Part shown: in pieces, positions 1 to 8,240 of the stretch
Layout of the letters: the number at the start of each line of letters is the position of its first letter
Position numbering within the stretch: position 1 is the first letter of the stretch
From: an uncultured Campylobacter sp.
GTDB taxonomy: Bacteria > Campylobacterota > Campylobacteria > Campylobacterales > Campylobacteraceae
Direction: 5' to 3'
DNA: 12,917 nt
Assembly (NCBI RefSeq): GCF_938039205.1
Contig: NZ_CALHVM010000013.1
Coordinates: 1 to 12,917, forward strand
Position numbers and translations under genes: made by a program
Notes under the pieces: generated by a model
What the model saw: only the letters and a program-made list of their open reading frames with translations
What the model was told of the DNA's origin: nothing
Databases searched by the model: none

Positions 1-930
1 CTGCCCATAGGCGCGATCTCGCAGGACTGCAAGGGCGCAAAGATCGTCGAGATGGGCGATATGCTGGAAGCCGGCTGCGTGGCCTTCAGCGACGACGGAC
101 TGCCCGTGACCGACAGCTCTGTGATGCGACAGGCGCTCGAATACTCCGCTCACTTCGGCTCATTCGTGATAAATCACAGCGAGGATTGCTCGCTTTGTCA
201 CGGCGGCGTGATGAACGAGGGTAAGGTCAGCGCGATCCTCGGTCTAAAGGGGATGGCGAGCGAAAAAGAGGAGATTATGATCGCGCGCGATCTGCTGCTT
301 GCCAAAAAGACGGGCGGCCACATCCACATCGCGCACGTAAGCTCGGCGTGGTCGCTCAAGCTCATAAAGCAGGCTAAGAGCGAGGGTATCCGCGTCACCT
401 GCGAGGCTACGCCGCACCACTTCACCTTCGACGAGCGCGAGCTGATGGGATACGATACGAATTTTAAAATGTCGCCGCCGCTGCGAACTCAAAGCGACGT
501 GCAGGCGATCAGAGAGGCGCTTAAAAGCGGTCTAATCGACGCTATCGTGACCGATCACGCTCCGCACAACACCGACGATAAATTCGTCGAATTCGACCAC
601 GCGCCGTTTGGAATTTTAGGACTTCAAACCCTCGTGCCGCTTACGCTTCGGCTCGTAAACGAAGGCGTCATCAGCCTTGAAGACATGGTGCGCCTCTGCT
701 CGTTTAACCCGGCTAAAATTCTAAATTTAAAAGACAAGGGCGAGATTAAAGAGGGCTTTTTGGCCGACGTCGCGATCATCGATCCGCAGATTTCCTACGT
801 ATACGACGAGGCGCTAAATAAGTCCAAATCGCGCAACTCGCCGCTTTTCGGCAAGCAGCTTACGGGCGCTGCGGTATGCACGATCAAAAGCGGCCGCGTG
901 GTCTATGAGTTTCCAAACGTCGTAGCGTAG
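1..930 (+). CDS. pyrC: Dihydroorotase, class I type, 5' end outside window
   Basis: This is the C-terminal 309 residues of a dihydroorotase, the zinc amidohydrolase that cyclises carbamoyl-aspartate to dihydroorotate in pyrimidine synthesis. The frame is open from base 1, so the ATG at 52 is internal. Family members are about 425 residues, so roughly 115 N-terminal residues, including the first HxH metal site, lie upstream. Visible landmarks, numbered from the first codon in the window, are FSDDG (29-33), the metal-binding His in INHSED (His59), the GVMNEG signature, the metal His in HIAHVSS, and the catalytic Asp in VTDHAPH. The C-terminus SGRVVYEF is the usual final strand of the small beta domain. 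The stop is TAG at 928-930. Codon use is GC-rich, matching the right flank and not the AT-rich block. The family call is firm. Whether this is the only pyrC of the genome cannot be seen. Confidence 0.95.
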   Translation: MPIGAISQDCKGAKIVEMGDMLEAGCVAFSDDGLPVTDSSVMRQALEYSAHFGSFVINHSEDCSLCHGGVMNEGKVSAILGLKGMASEKEEIMIARDLLLAKKTGGHIHIAHVSSAWSLKLIKQAKSEGIRVTCEATPHHFTFDERELMGYDTNFKMSPPLRTQSDVQAIREALKSGLIDAIVTDHAPHNTDDKFVEFDHAPFGILGLQTLVPLTLRLVNEGVISLEDMVRLCSFNPAKILNLKDKGEIKEGFLADVAIIDPQISYVYDEALNKSKSRNSPLFGKQLTGAAVCTIKSGRVVYEFPNVVA

Positions 931-932
931 GG

Positions 933-974
933 CGCTCGCGGCGTAGAGCTTGCGAGCGGCGGCTTGGCGAGCGC
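933..974. repeat. GC-rich inverted repeats just after pyrC
   Basis: CGCTCGC at 933-939 can pair with GCGAGCG at 952-958 (7 bp, 12-base loop). Alternatively GCGCTCGC at 932-939 can pair with GCGAGCGC at 967-974 (8 bp). The structures begin three bases after the pyrC stop. There is no T-run behind them, so an intrinsic terminator is not well supported. They may stabilise the mRNA 3' end, or act with Rho. Confidence 0.35.
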
Positions 975-1411
975 AGCTTGCTGACGGGCGGCATTCGTAG
1001 CGCAAATGGCGCTATTGCTTAATTTTAAATTTAGCTAGTTTGGACGCAACGGCTTGCTTTTAAAATTTTGCGGTACGATCGGTTTATTTTAAATTTGGCG
1101 GTAGCGTAGGCGCGGCATCACTTTTAAAATTTCATAGCGCGAGCGCAGTTGGAATTTCTTTAAAGTAGTTTGCCATTTTTAAAGTGCGCGTAAATTTAAC
1201 ACGCATCGCCTTGCTCATGCCGCTCGTAGATTTTGCCTTCGGAATTTTATCCGTGTCCGTGTGAGCTGCCATAAATTTATAACGGCGCCTTTTTCAATGC
1301 GGTGGCTACTTTTAAAATTTTATGTTAGCGGCGGTTGAGAATTCTATCTTTGCGCAGATTTGTTTTTACTTCACGCGCAAATTTTATTGTGATTAAATTT
1401 GTCGCTAAGGC

Positions 1412-1431
1412 GCAAAATTTTAAAATTTTGC
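1412..1431. repeat. Perfect 20-base palindrome
   Basis: GCAAAATTTT is followed directly by its reverse complement, AAAATTTTGC. It lies about 75 bases before the start of the broken gene at 1506. It could be a regulator-binding site or simply the largest of the TTTTAAAA blocks typical of this spacer. No function can be assigned. Confidence 0.45.
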
Positions 1432-1505
1432 CGCCGCTAGCTTTTGGCGCGGAGCATAAATAATCCGCCGCATGAACGGGAGCGATCGAAATTTAAAGGA
1501 TATCT

Positions 1506-2599
1506 ATGAGCGGCGAAATATATCTCTCGTGCGCGCTGTGCGTCGCGCTAAAATCAGCTCTGCGCGGCAATCCTGAGCGGCCGTCGCAAGATCAAAAATA
1601 TATAAAATATTTAAATTTTGAGTTTGCAAAGGAGCATTTCCGCACCACAGAGGGCGCGAGCCGCGCAGCGCAGGACGGCGTAAACGACGCAAGTAAAGCT
1701 GCGGAGCAAAAAGATGCATACGGTGCAGTGCAGAAAGATGCTTGGCACCAAAATAGTAATGGATGAGGAGCAAAAAGATGCATACGGTGCAGTGCAGAGC
1801 AGTGCGACGGACAAAGCCGCCGAGAACGGCGGTGTAGCGGAGCAAAAGCGCGCGAACAGCAAAGAAGCGGCAAATGAAAAAGCGGCGAGAAAAAAAGGCG
1901 CAGACGAAAGCACGGGCTCGTCGTTTCTGCAAAAGGCGCATAAATTTTTTACCGAGCAAGTCGCGCAAAAAGGGCGCGAGGACGAGCCGATCTCCGCACG
2001 GCGGCGTTGGATAGAGCAGTGCTTAAAGCTCGGTCTGAAGGACGCGGGGCTTAGTATTCCAACTTTCGCAAAAAATAGAGCGCTTTTGGGCTTTTCGGGG
2101 ATGACCGTAAACGGCATCGTTTGCCGCTTTGAGGACTTTAACGGCGTTTTTACGCCTGATTGGAAATACGATCGCGACAAAAAAGGCTTGGCGCGTGAAA
2201 TACGTCGAGCGTCTTTGGCGCGGGATGCCGCGAGATGCGCTAAGCGCGCACGATAATAGCGCAGAATTCGGGAATGTTTTAGTGCAGATCAGGGATTTTG
2301 CGAGCAAGATAGGCTGCGAAAACTTCGCGCAGACGTTTGATAATGCGCTTAAGACGCTGCGGGGCGAAGTCGCCGCGAGCGAGTATTACGCCGTTTCGTT
2401 TGCAGCGCTGCCGCAGCCGAGCTTGAGGGCGTTTGCCGCGGCGGGGATCGCCGATGTATTCGGTGCAATGGGCTCTTGGAATGACGAGCCGCCGTCTATG
2501 GCGCAAGAAATGGGGCTTGGGGACGAATATGACCACCTCTCGGACGAGCTCTTGGCGCAGAAAAACTTAGCGATTTTGTTTGCGATAAATGGCTGGTAG
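1506..2599 (+). pseudogene. Hypothetical protein gene split by two frameshifts
   Basis: Three open segments in successive frames make one protein-like sequence of about 340 residues. Segment 1 starts at ATG 1506 behind a good ribosome-binding site (AAAGGA, about 6 bases upstream) and stops at 1764-1766. Segment 2 is open through the second copy of the repeat and stops at 2256. Segment 3 is open from at least 2162 to the TAG at 2597-2599. The first break comes from a 64-base duplication (1703-1797) and the second falls at an A6 tract (2179-2184). Removing 64 bases, and one A, joins the frames into a continuous product. Its first 120 or so residues are Ala/Lys/Glu-rich and probably disordered. 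The remainder looks globular, with W/F-rich patches such as FEDFNGVFTPDW and, near the end, FGAMGSWNDEP then EYDHLSDEL. I do not recognise the family. The GxMGSWND ending vaguely recalls small uncharacterised proteins near toxin-immunity loci, but that is a weak memory. It may be a decayed gene, a phase-variable gene, or partly a sequencing artefact. Confidence 0.6.
1703..1797 (+). repeat. 31-base direct repeat, period 64, inside broken gene
   Basis: The same 31 bases occur at 1703-1733 and 1767-1797. The spacer between the copies is 33 bases, giving a period of 64, which is not a multiple of three. Each copy encodes EQKDAYGAVQ, but in different frames. Loss of one period would fuse the upstream reading (SKAAEQKDAYGAVQ) to the downstream one (SSATDKAAENGG) in frame. 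The arrangement fits a tandem duplication or slipped-strand product. Confidence 0.85.
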
Positions 2600-2605
2600 G
2601 GCTTT

Positions 2606-2637
2606 GGCACGGAGTAAGAAAGTTCGTGCCTATTTTT
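2606..2637 (+). terminator. Putative terminator of the broken gene
   Basis: GGCACG (2606-2611) pairs with CGTGCC (2625-2630) across a 13-base loop and is followed by TATTTTTA. It lies 7 bases after the stop of the plus-strand gene. The stem is short but GC-rich and the T-run follows at once, so an intrinsic terminator is plausible. Confidence 0.5.
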
Positions 2638-2642
2638 AGGCA
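2627..2642 (-). terminator. Small hairpin over the AIPR stop codon
   Basis: TGCCTA (2627-2632) and TAGGCA (2637-2642) form a perfect 6-bp stem with a 4-base loop of T on the plus strand (A in the minus-strand transcript). It spans the stop codon of the minus-strand AIPR gene (2636-2638). It shares the bases TGCC with the larger plus-strand hairpin, so the two structures exclude each other. There is little T-run on the minus side, so termination is only a suggestion. Confidence 0.3.
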
Positions 2643-4666
2643 ATTATAAAACCTTCTTTTTTAGCATTTTCATAAAGTTCGTATAAAATCTTAGATTGCT
2701 TTACGGATGGAAGAGCTATATATCCATTCACAACTTTTTCTAAAATATTCATTTGCTTCATAGGTATTTGGTGCCTTATTTCATCTTTTTCATAATATTT
2801 TAAAATCTTATCCCAATCTTTAAATTTGACGACAAACGATTGAACTTCTATTTCATCGTCAAGTTTCTTATCTTTCCTGGCTTCTTTTTTTATATATTTT
2901 TCTTCTTCTGCGTTACTTAGATTTTCATCGTCGAATTCTAAGTTTAATTCGATATTTTTTATATTATCCCAACATAATTTTTTCTTGCACCATTGGCCTA
3001 TATTTGCATTACCTTCTGGTGGGTTAGTTATACTAGTATAAATTTTGCTGGCAACTATAGAGATTATATTTTCTAAATTATTGGATATTTTTTGCTCATC
3101 CCATATCCTAGAGAAATTTAAAAATAATCTATTTTTTTCCAAATAATACGATAAGTACGATAGGGTATAGGCAACGCATTGTGCCCTATAACCACCATTA
3201 TACCAAGTGGCGTAAGAAACAAGCTTTTCAACTTGTTTAAACATTATAATTCTAGATACCGCTTCTTTAAAATAGTTACTCGTTATACAAAGCTCATCTT
3301 TTTCTAACACTTGAGTAATATATGTTGCGAAAGCCATAAAGCTATATTGTGCGCCTTTTGATACAATATCGGGAGACCGCAACCAAGCAATCTCGCTTTT
3401 AGCTAAAAATGTCTTATCTATAAGTTGAGACTTGGGGTTTTCTATTTGAAATTTCTTTTTATCTGCGCCACTTAAATATGCTTGCTCGTTTAAATATTCA
3501 CCCCTTACCCTCTCATAAAACCAATGAGTTCTCACTTGTGCTCCATCAACAGCTGGTGCCAAATTTCTTCTTGAGCATTCTTTAAAATCTTTATGAAAAG
3601 GGCTATTTGAAAAGAAATCCGATTGATTTATCTTGTTTTGAGTGTTTGCATATTCGCTAACCTTTGAAACAAATTCATCTTGTTTTTCAGTGTCAGCAAC
3701 TACGGATAGTTTCATCTGAACATAAATTTTTGATACATCTAGCTTTGCATTTTTACTTGAGGCGTATATGGCTGATACAGTCTGGCCTCCATTGACAATC
3801 TGAAAATTTGATATTTTTACGATTTTACCATCTTGCAAAACTACATCATTAGCGGTTGCAGTTATGCCGTTATTGTATGCAAAAAACATCTCCGGTCTAT
3901 ATTCTATAGTGTTTCGCAATCCCTTATTTACGTTGCCACGAAATTGCAAAAAAGTTCTAACGTTTTGCTCTAAAAGTCTGGAGCCAAATGCATCATAAAT
4001 TTCAACTATTGTCTTGCCGTCTATTACGCTTAAATAAGATCTATAGTCTTTCGTCGGCGTATCCACTACAAGCGCTGGTAAATCAACCTCAATGTCAAAG
4101 TTATTTTTTGAGTTGTTTTTAGTATAAATTTTATATAAAAACTCAATATCTATGATGCGATACTCCGCATCAATACCATATAGTACTTTATTTGGGATAC
4201 TTGCTAAATTTTTAGTAATTTTTCCATTTGTAATAATAATAAGGCGGATTTTTTTTAGTTCATTTTTAATTAAATACGAATATATATTATAGGCCATTGA
4301 GTAATGCTCAAAACCCTCTTCCATAGTATCATAAAGTTTTTCACAACTCCTTAAGAAAAAATTTTCCAGCTTTTTAAATTTTGATTCTATCTGTGCTTTT
4401 ATAAGAGTTTGTATATCATCGCTTTGAAAAAGACAATGCACTAGAAGGCTAAGCTTGCCACGCTCTACATCAAAGTCATATCCACTTACCTCCATATCTC
4501 TTTTATTGTATTCAGCAATCATGTAGTCTTGTGATAGCTCTCCTTCGTCAACAAGAGAGTCACAGACCGACTCAAAAAATGCTTCTTGTTTGCTTATACC
4601 TCGACTTTGAGCTTGACTCACGATATCCTGCATAAAATCTTGATGAAAGTCATCTAAACTAACCAT
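2636..4666 (-). CDS. AIPR-family phage-resistance protein
   Basis: This is the last gene of the defence operon (676 residues), with its ATG at 4664-4666 behind AAAGGCGAAAA. It carries the hallmarks of the AIPR family (abortive infection phage resistance), whose members sit in restriction and phage-resistance loci but lack a settled biochemical role. Seen here are FFAYNNGITATA (261-272), NFQIVNGGQTVSAIY (287-301) and SEYANTQNKINQSDF (337-351). The N-terminal 190 residues are less typical. They hold a short strand-like stretch, GYDFDVERGKLSLLV (62-76), that could belong to a nuclease-like or adaptor domain. The C-terminal third is mostly helical with a charged segment around 570-600 (AEEEKYIKKEARKDKK). 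No membrane segment or signal peptide is visible. The start is 9 bases after the DUF4420 stop, so the two are co-transcribed. It may be the toxic effector or an accessory to the nuclease. The family call is strong and the function is inferred. Confidence 0.88.
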   Translation of the reverse strand: MVSLDDFHQDFMQDIVSQAQSRGISKQEAFFESVCDSLVDEGELSQDYMIAEYNKRDMEVSGYDFDVERGKLSLLVHCLFQSDDIQTLIKAQIESKFKKLENFFLRSCEKLYDTMEEGFEHYSMAYNIYSYLIKNELKKIRLIIITNGKITKNLASIPNKVLYGIDAEYRIIDIEFLYKIYTKNNSKNNFDIEVDLPALVVDTPTKDYRSYLSVIDGKTIVEIYDAFGSRLLEQNVRTFLQFRGNVNKGLRNTIEYRPEMFFAYNNGITATANDVVLQDGKIVKISNFQIVNGGQTVSAIYASSKNAKLDVSKIYVQMKLSVVADTEKQDEFVSKVSEYANTQNKINQSDFFSNSPFHKDFKECSRRNLAPAVDGAQVRTHWFYERVRGEYLNEQAYLSGADKKKFQIENPKSQLIDKTFLAKSEIAWLRSPDIVSKGAQYSFMAFATYITQVLEKDELCITSNYFKEAVSRIIMFKQVEKLVSYATWYNGGYRAQCVAYTLSYLSYYLEKNRLFLNFSRIWDEQKISNNLENIISIVASKIYTSITNPPEGNANIGQWCKKKLCWDNIKNIELNLEFDDENLSNAEEEKYIKKEARKDKKLDDEIEVQSFVVKFKDWDKILKYYEKDEIRHQIPMKQMNILEKVVNGYIALPSVKQSKILYELYENAKKEGFIIA

Positions 4667-4675
4667 TTTTCGCCT

Positions 4676-5584
4676 TTAAAGTTTTATTCTCTCCAATAAA
4701 AATTCATTGCATTTTAATAAATCTACCGTATATTTTACGTTATGAATTCTGGAATCTATATCTATAGGAGTAATTTTTGGAAATTTATTATCTACATTAA
4801 AAAATAAAATTTTATCTATTTTAAATTTTAATAGTTCTACTTGGAAATTTGCTTTATAGCCATACGAAAAAAGCTTTTTATAAAATGATTCTACATCAGC
4901 TATCTTTACTTCTATACTTTTTATGATGTCCTCAACACTAAGTCCTTGAAAATTTATAGATAAAGAGTATACTGCGAGATATAATTTTTCTTTACTTGTA
5001 TAAAGTTGATAAGCAGATGAAATTGTAACATGTGGTGATTTTGAAGCTTTATACGTTTTAATCTCAACAGCGCAGTCATTAAATAAAAAATCTTGTTTAT
5101 CAAAATCTGCCCCAACCCAAGAACTTAACGCCTCTTCAAAACCAACTTGTTTAGCTGCAATATTATTTAAAAAACTAAGTTCACCAAATAGCCCCATTTG
5201 CCTTTCTGTTCCAAAATTATCATCATTTGAAACAAAAAATTTTTTCCATTTTAGGAGTCTTGTTTCTATATTGTCTAAAACGCTTTCGTCATTATTGCAA
5301 GTATTTAAAAGAGAAATAATATCGTTGCAAACCAATACAAATAGTTGCCAATTGGAATTATCATTTAGCGCTATATAAAATTTGGTAGCATCTTTAAAAT
5401 CTTTTCTTAGTGTATTTAAACCAATAAATTTCATACTCTTTTTACTAATTTTTATACAAAAATCTAGTTCAATACCAAAAGTATATCTTCCATCCAAATC
5501 AACTATCCAAAAAATATCATACCTATTGTCACCATCAACCCTTCTTCTGGTATTGTTTTTCATATCATTCCAAGGATTAATCAT
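4676..5584 (-). CDS. DUF4420 PD-(D/E)XK nuclease-fold protein
   Basis: This is a 302-residue protein resembling the DUF4420 family, which is predicted to have the restriction-endonuclease (PD-(D/E)XK) fold. It shows the conserved Glu in QMGLFGELSFL (Glu135), then SWVGADFDKQDF with Asp165, then VEIKTYKAS with Glu174 and Lys176. The spacing Asp-X8-Glu-X-Lys is the classic metal-binding active site, so a working nuclease is likely. Residues 1-120 form a mixed alpha/beta region beginning INPWNDM, and the last 100 residues may bind DNA or partners. The ATG (5582-5584) overlaps the TAA of the Z1 gene within ATGATTAA. Only a weak ribosome-binding site (GAAGAGC) precedes it, so translation is probably coupled to the Z1 gene. 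It is the best candidate for the cutting subunit of the operon. Activity has not been shown from sequence, only the intact motif. Confidence 0.82.
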   Translation of the reverse strand: MINPWNDMKNNTRRRVDGDNRYDIFWIVDLDGRYTFGIELDFCIKISKKSMKFIGLNTLRKDFKDATKFYIALNDNSNWQLFVLVCNDIISLLNTCNNDESVLDNIETRLLKWKKFFVSNDDNFGTERQMGLFGELSFLNNIAAKQVGFEEALSSWVGADFDKQDFLFNDCAVEIKTYKASKSPHVTISSAYQLYTSKEKLYLAVYSLSINFQGLSVEDIIKSIEVKIADVESFYKKLFSYGYKANFQVELLKFKIDKILFFNVDNKFPKITPIDIDSRIHNVKYTVDLLKCNEFLLERIKL

Positions 5585-8240
5585 CTTGCTCTTCTAATTC
5601 ATCAAATTTCAAAAGCATCTCTTCTTGGTATACTTTATTGATTAAATATTTAATAGTTTGAGAGCTACTACAAACACTATCATTAGGAAAACAAACGCCA
5701 TATGCTGGTAGTATATTGCAACCAAAGCCGATTTGATTGTTTTTAGTGTCTAGTATATGCAACATTAAAATTGGATTTTTCAAATTTTTTCTTAAAAATG
5801 AAGACCTGTCACCCCTTTTTTCTTTCTTGCTTTGTTCGTAAATTTTATCATCTATCAATGCTTTTTCAGGATCTCCTGCCGATAGTTTTCTATTTCCGAG
5901 TTCTATATAATCCCCTCTATCTTGCAATTTTGAACGCTCTTCCATGCTTATCTCAAATTTTTCTAAAAGCTCTCCCTTTCCACCATAAAGAACAACATCC
6001 CACGTTGTATTCTTATCTTCCAGATACGTCCTTATAAATTCTAACTGCATATGTGCTTTTATAACACTAAAGCTATTTATAAAATCTAATATTTTCATTT
6101 TATCTATATTTTTATATATAGTGGCACTTCCTTTTTTACTACCTCGACCAAGGAATTCTATAAACTTTTTTAAAATGTTTAAATTTTTATCATGTAGTTG
6201 TGGATTTTTAGCAAATCTTACCGTTTCTATTAGCTTTCCACTTAAATCCAATGAAATACATTTTTCTTCTGCATTTTTCATCTTATTTTTAGCTGTAATT
6301 TGAAGTTGGCTGTTTGGATCTTGTCTGACAGCTAATCCAAAATTATAAGGAGTTAGACCATCTTCTGCCATCTCTTTAAATTTATACATAAGCTCATTCG
6401 TAGCCTCAATAATAAATTTAAAATAGTTTTGAATATCTTCTGGCATATAAATTTTACATAAATCCTCATAACCCTGTCTATACCCAAACCATCTACCCAT
6501 CTGCATAAGCGTATCATAGAATATAGTACTTCTTATAAAATAACTAACACTGAGTCCTTCTAAAGTAAAGCCACGTGACAGGCTAAGTCCTCCGACTGCA
6601 ATGACATTTATTCTTTCGCTAGTATTATAGTTAAGCGGCTTCTTGCTATTTTGGTAAACCGCTATTACTTGAATACTATTTGCGATTTCGGATAATTTTT
6701 TTGAAATCTCTAACCATGAGAATTCTATATCAAATTTTGTCTCAAAAATATTCTTTAAGTTTAGTATCAAGCTACTTTGTTTTACTGAATTTGGAAGTAA
6801 AATAAAAGCATTAATATCATTTTTTAACGCTTTTAAATATTCATCTATCAAACATTCAATTTTTTCGTGCACATCAGAAAAGCGACTAATATTAACGAGC
6901 ATACTATTGTTTTTAACTTGTCCTCTTAAATCCCTTATCGCAACATTTAGTATAAATACATTTATAGCCTCAAATAAGCTTTTTGGCAATTCAGATATAA
7001 GGATATCTTTTTTGTGCTTTAAAGGAATTTTTTCATCATAATCATTAATATCTACTAAATAATTATCAGGTTTATCTATAAAAATCTCTTCAGCGCCAAA
7101 ATAATTAGTTGGTGCATCAAGGGCATATATAAAATCTCTTGGAAATAAATCTTTAGAAATCTGCTCGTTCATGTTTTTAATTTTTACGCTTTGCTCATCT
7201 TCTATCGTATGATCTATAAAAATATTTGCATAAGGCGTGGCAGTATATGCAACATAAGAGCTTTTTTCGAAAAGCTCCAAAAGAGCCCTTAATTCTTTAT
7301 TTATAGTGGTTGGATTACCCTCCTCTTTTGTATTTATGGAGGCGTAGTCAGACTCGTCGTCTATCAATAACATGGCATGTTTTGAAATTTTATTGCTATA
7401 ATGAGATTTAATCCATGATATGACATTAGAAAGAGTATTTGCATTTTTTTTGATAACCAAAAGTACAGGCGTATTGATATTATCAAAATTTACACCTTGT
7501 GAGTTTTTATGTGCGTCTATTGTATTAAAATCGCCTGTTTCTGTAGTTAAGCTAATAGGTTGCATTCTATTTGCATTAGGCAAATCATCAAGCCCAACCC
7601 CGACTACTTTTGAGTCGTTTTTACCAACAAAAGCCTCATTTATACGAATTTGAGTCTGGTTTCTAAGATTATTTTTATCTCCAGCAACAATAACTATAAA
7701 TTTATAACCAATATCGGCAGCCTTACATATCAAGGAAGCATAGTTTGAAGTTTTGCCAGACTGAACATGCCCTACAACCATACCGTATACACTAAATTTA
7801 TTCTCTCTCGGATCTCCAATTTGATTCATTATCATATCAGTATCATCATCTACAGTCTTGATAACTTGCGGAGGCAATAAGCCTTTATAAAATTTTTCCA
7901 ATCTATCCCAGTAAAAATTGCTATTATTGACTTTTGTGTTTATACTATACCAAGACGTATTGCGTCGCTTTTGTTCATCGCCTTTTATTACCAAACCTAT
8001 GCTCATCTTGACATTAAAATATTTTTCTAAGTTCTCTTTTAATATTTTATAATCATTGCTTGAGAAATTACCTTCTTTGTTAAATATAGCAATTTTAATG
8101 TTAGACTCAATAATTTTTTTTACCTTAGAAACCTCATTGTCAATATCTTCGGTTTGTAGAATCCCATTTTGATTAGAGTACTTGTCAGTTAAATTCCTTT
8201 TTGAAAAATTAAAAACTTCTTCATAGAAACTACATTCCAT
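5577..8240 (-). CDS. Z1-domain helicase-like ATPase
   Basis: This is an 887-residue protein with a superfamily-2-like ATPase core and the Z1 domain found in restriction and repair operons. Seen in order are Walker A GHVQSGKTS (157-165), the Walker B-type box LLIDDESD (291-298), TATPYAN (333-339), GGLSLSRGFTLEGL (550-563) and QMGRWFGYRQGYEDL (580-594). The last carries the arginines usual for motif VI. In the studied CglI/NgoAVII-type restriction systems a Z1-containing helicase subunit drives ATP-dependent cleavage. A similar DNA-translocating or sensing role is inferred here, although this protein has no nuclease domain that I can see. The ATG (8238-8240) has a strong AAGGAG 7 bases upstream and overlaps the ATPase gene by 11 bases. 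At the other end it overlaps DUF4420 by 8 bases. No frameshift was seen, and an A8 run lies in the coding strand at 7444-7451. Confidence 0.9.
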   Translation of the reverse strand: MECSFYEEVFNFSKRNLTDKYSNQNGILQTEDIDNEVSKVKKIIESNIKIAIFNKEGNFSSNDYKILKENLEKYFNVKMSIGLVIKGDEQKRRNTSWYSINTKVNNSNFYWDRLEKFYKGLLPPQVIKTVDDDTDMIMNQIGDPRENKFSVYGMVVGHVQSGKTSNYASLICKAADIGYKFIVIVAGDKNNLRNQTQIRINEAFVGKNDSKVVGVGLDDLPNANRMQPISLTTETGDFNTIDAHKNSQGVNFDNINTPVLLVIKKNANTLSNVISWIKSHYSNKISKHAMLLIDDESDYASINTKEEGNPTTINKELRALLELFEKSSYVAYTATPYANIFIDHTIEDEQSVKIKNMNEQISKDLFPRDFIYALDAPTNYFGAEEIFIDKPDNYLVDINDYDEKIPLKHKKDILISELPKSLFEAINVFILNVAIRDLRGQVKNNSMLVNISRFSDVHEKIECLIDEYLKALKNDINAFILLPNSVKQSSLILNLKNIFETKFDIEFSWLEISKKLSEIANSIQVIAVYQNSKKPLNYNTSERINVIAVGGLSLSRGFTLEGLSVSYFIRSTIFYDTLMQMGRWFGYRQGYEDLCKIYMPEDIQNYFKFIIEATNELMYKFKEMAEDGLTPYNFGLAVRQDPNSQLQITAKNKMKNAEEKCISLDLSGKLIETVRFAKNPQLHDKNLNILKKFIEFLGRGSKKGSATIYKNIDKMKILDFINSFSVIKAHMQLEFIRTYLEDKNTTWDVVLYGGKGELLEKFEISMEERSKLQDRGDYIELGNRKLSAGDPEKALIDDKIYEQSKKEKRGDRSSFLRKNLKNPILMLHILDTKNNQIGFGCNILPAYGVCFPNDSVCSSSQTIKYLINKVYQEEMLLKFDELEEQDD

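Larger units (their letters stand above)
931..1505. other. Gene-free spacer with repeated TTTTAAAATTTT blocks
   Basis: I see no coding region with a start and ribosome-binding site here, and no tRNA or rRNA. The stretch alternates GC-rich segments with AT blocks. CTTTTAAAATTT occurs at 1057, 1121 and 1309, and a perfect 20-base palindrome (GCAAAATTTT followed by AAAATTTTGC) lies at 1412-1431. Related shorter AAATTTAAA/TTTAAATTT pieces are scattered between them. The last part (about 1430-1505) presumably carries the promoter of the following gene, but I could not fix a -10/-35 pair. Confidence 0.5.

Noticed and set aside
814..1005. Minus-strand small open frame over the pyrC end
   Set aside because: It overlaps pyrC coding, is Ala/Arg-rich and has no start context.
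1703..1797. Two 31-base repeats with a 33-base spacer as a mini CRISPR
   Set aside because: There are only two copies, they lie within coding sequence, the repeat is not CRISPR-like and no cas gene is present. Duplication explains it.
1504..2180. Long antisense open frames opposite the broken gene
   Set aside because: They are Cys/Arg-rich, lack ribosome-binding sites and repeat only because of the direct repeat. They are shadows in GC-rich DNA.
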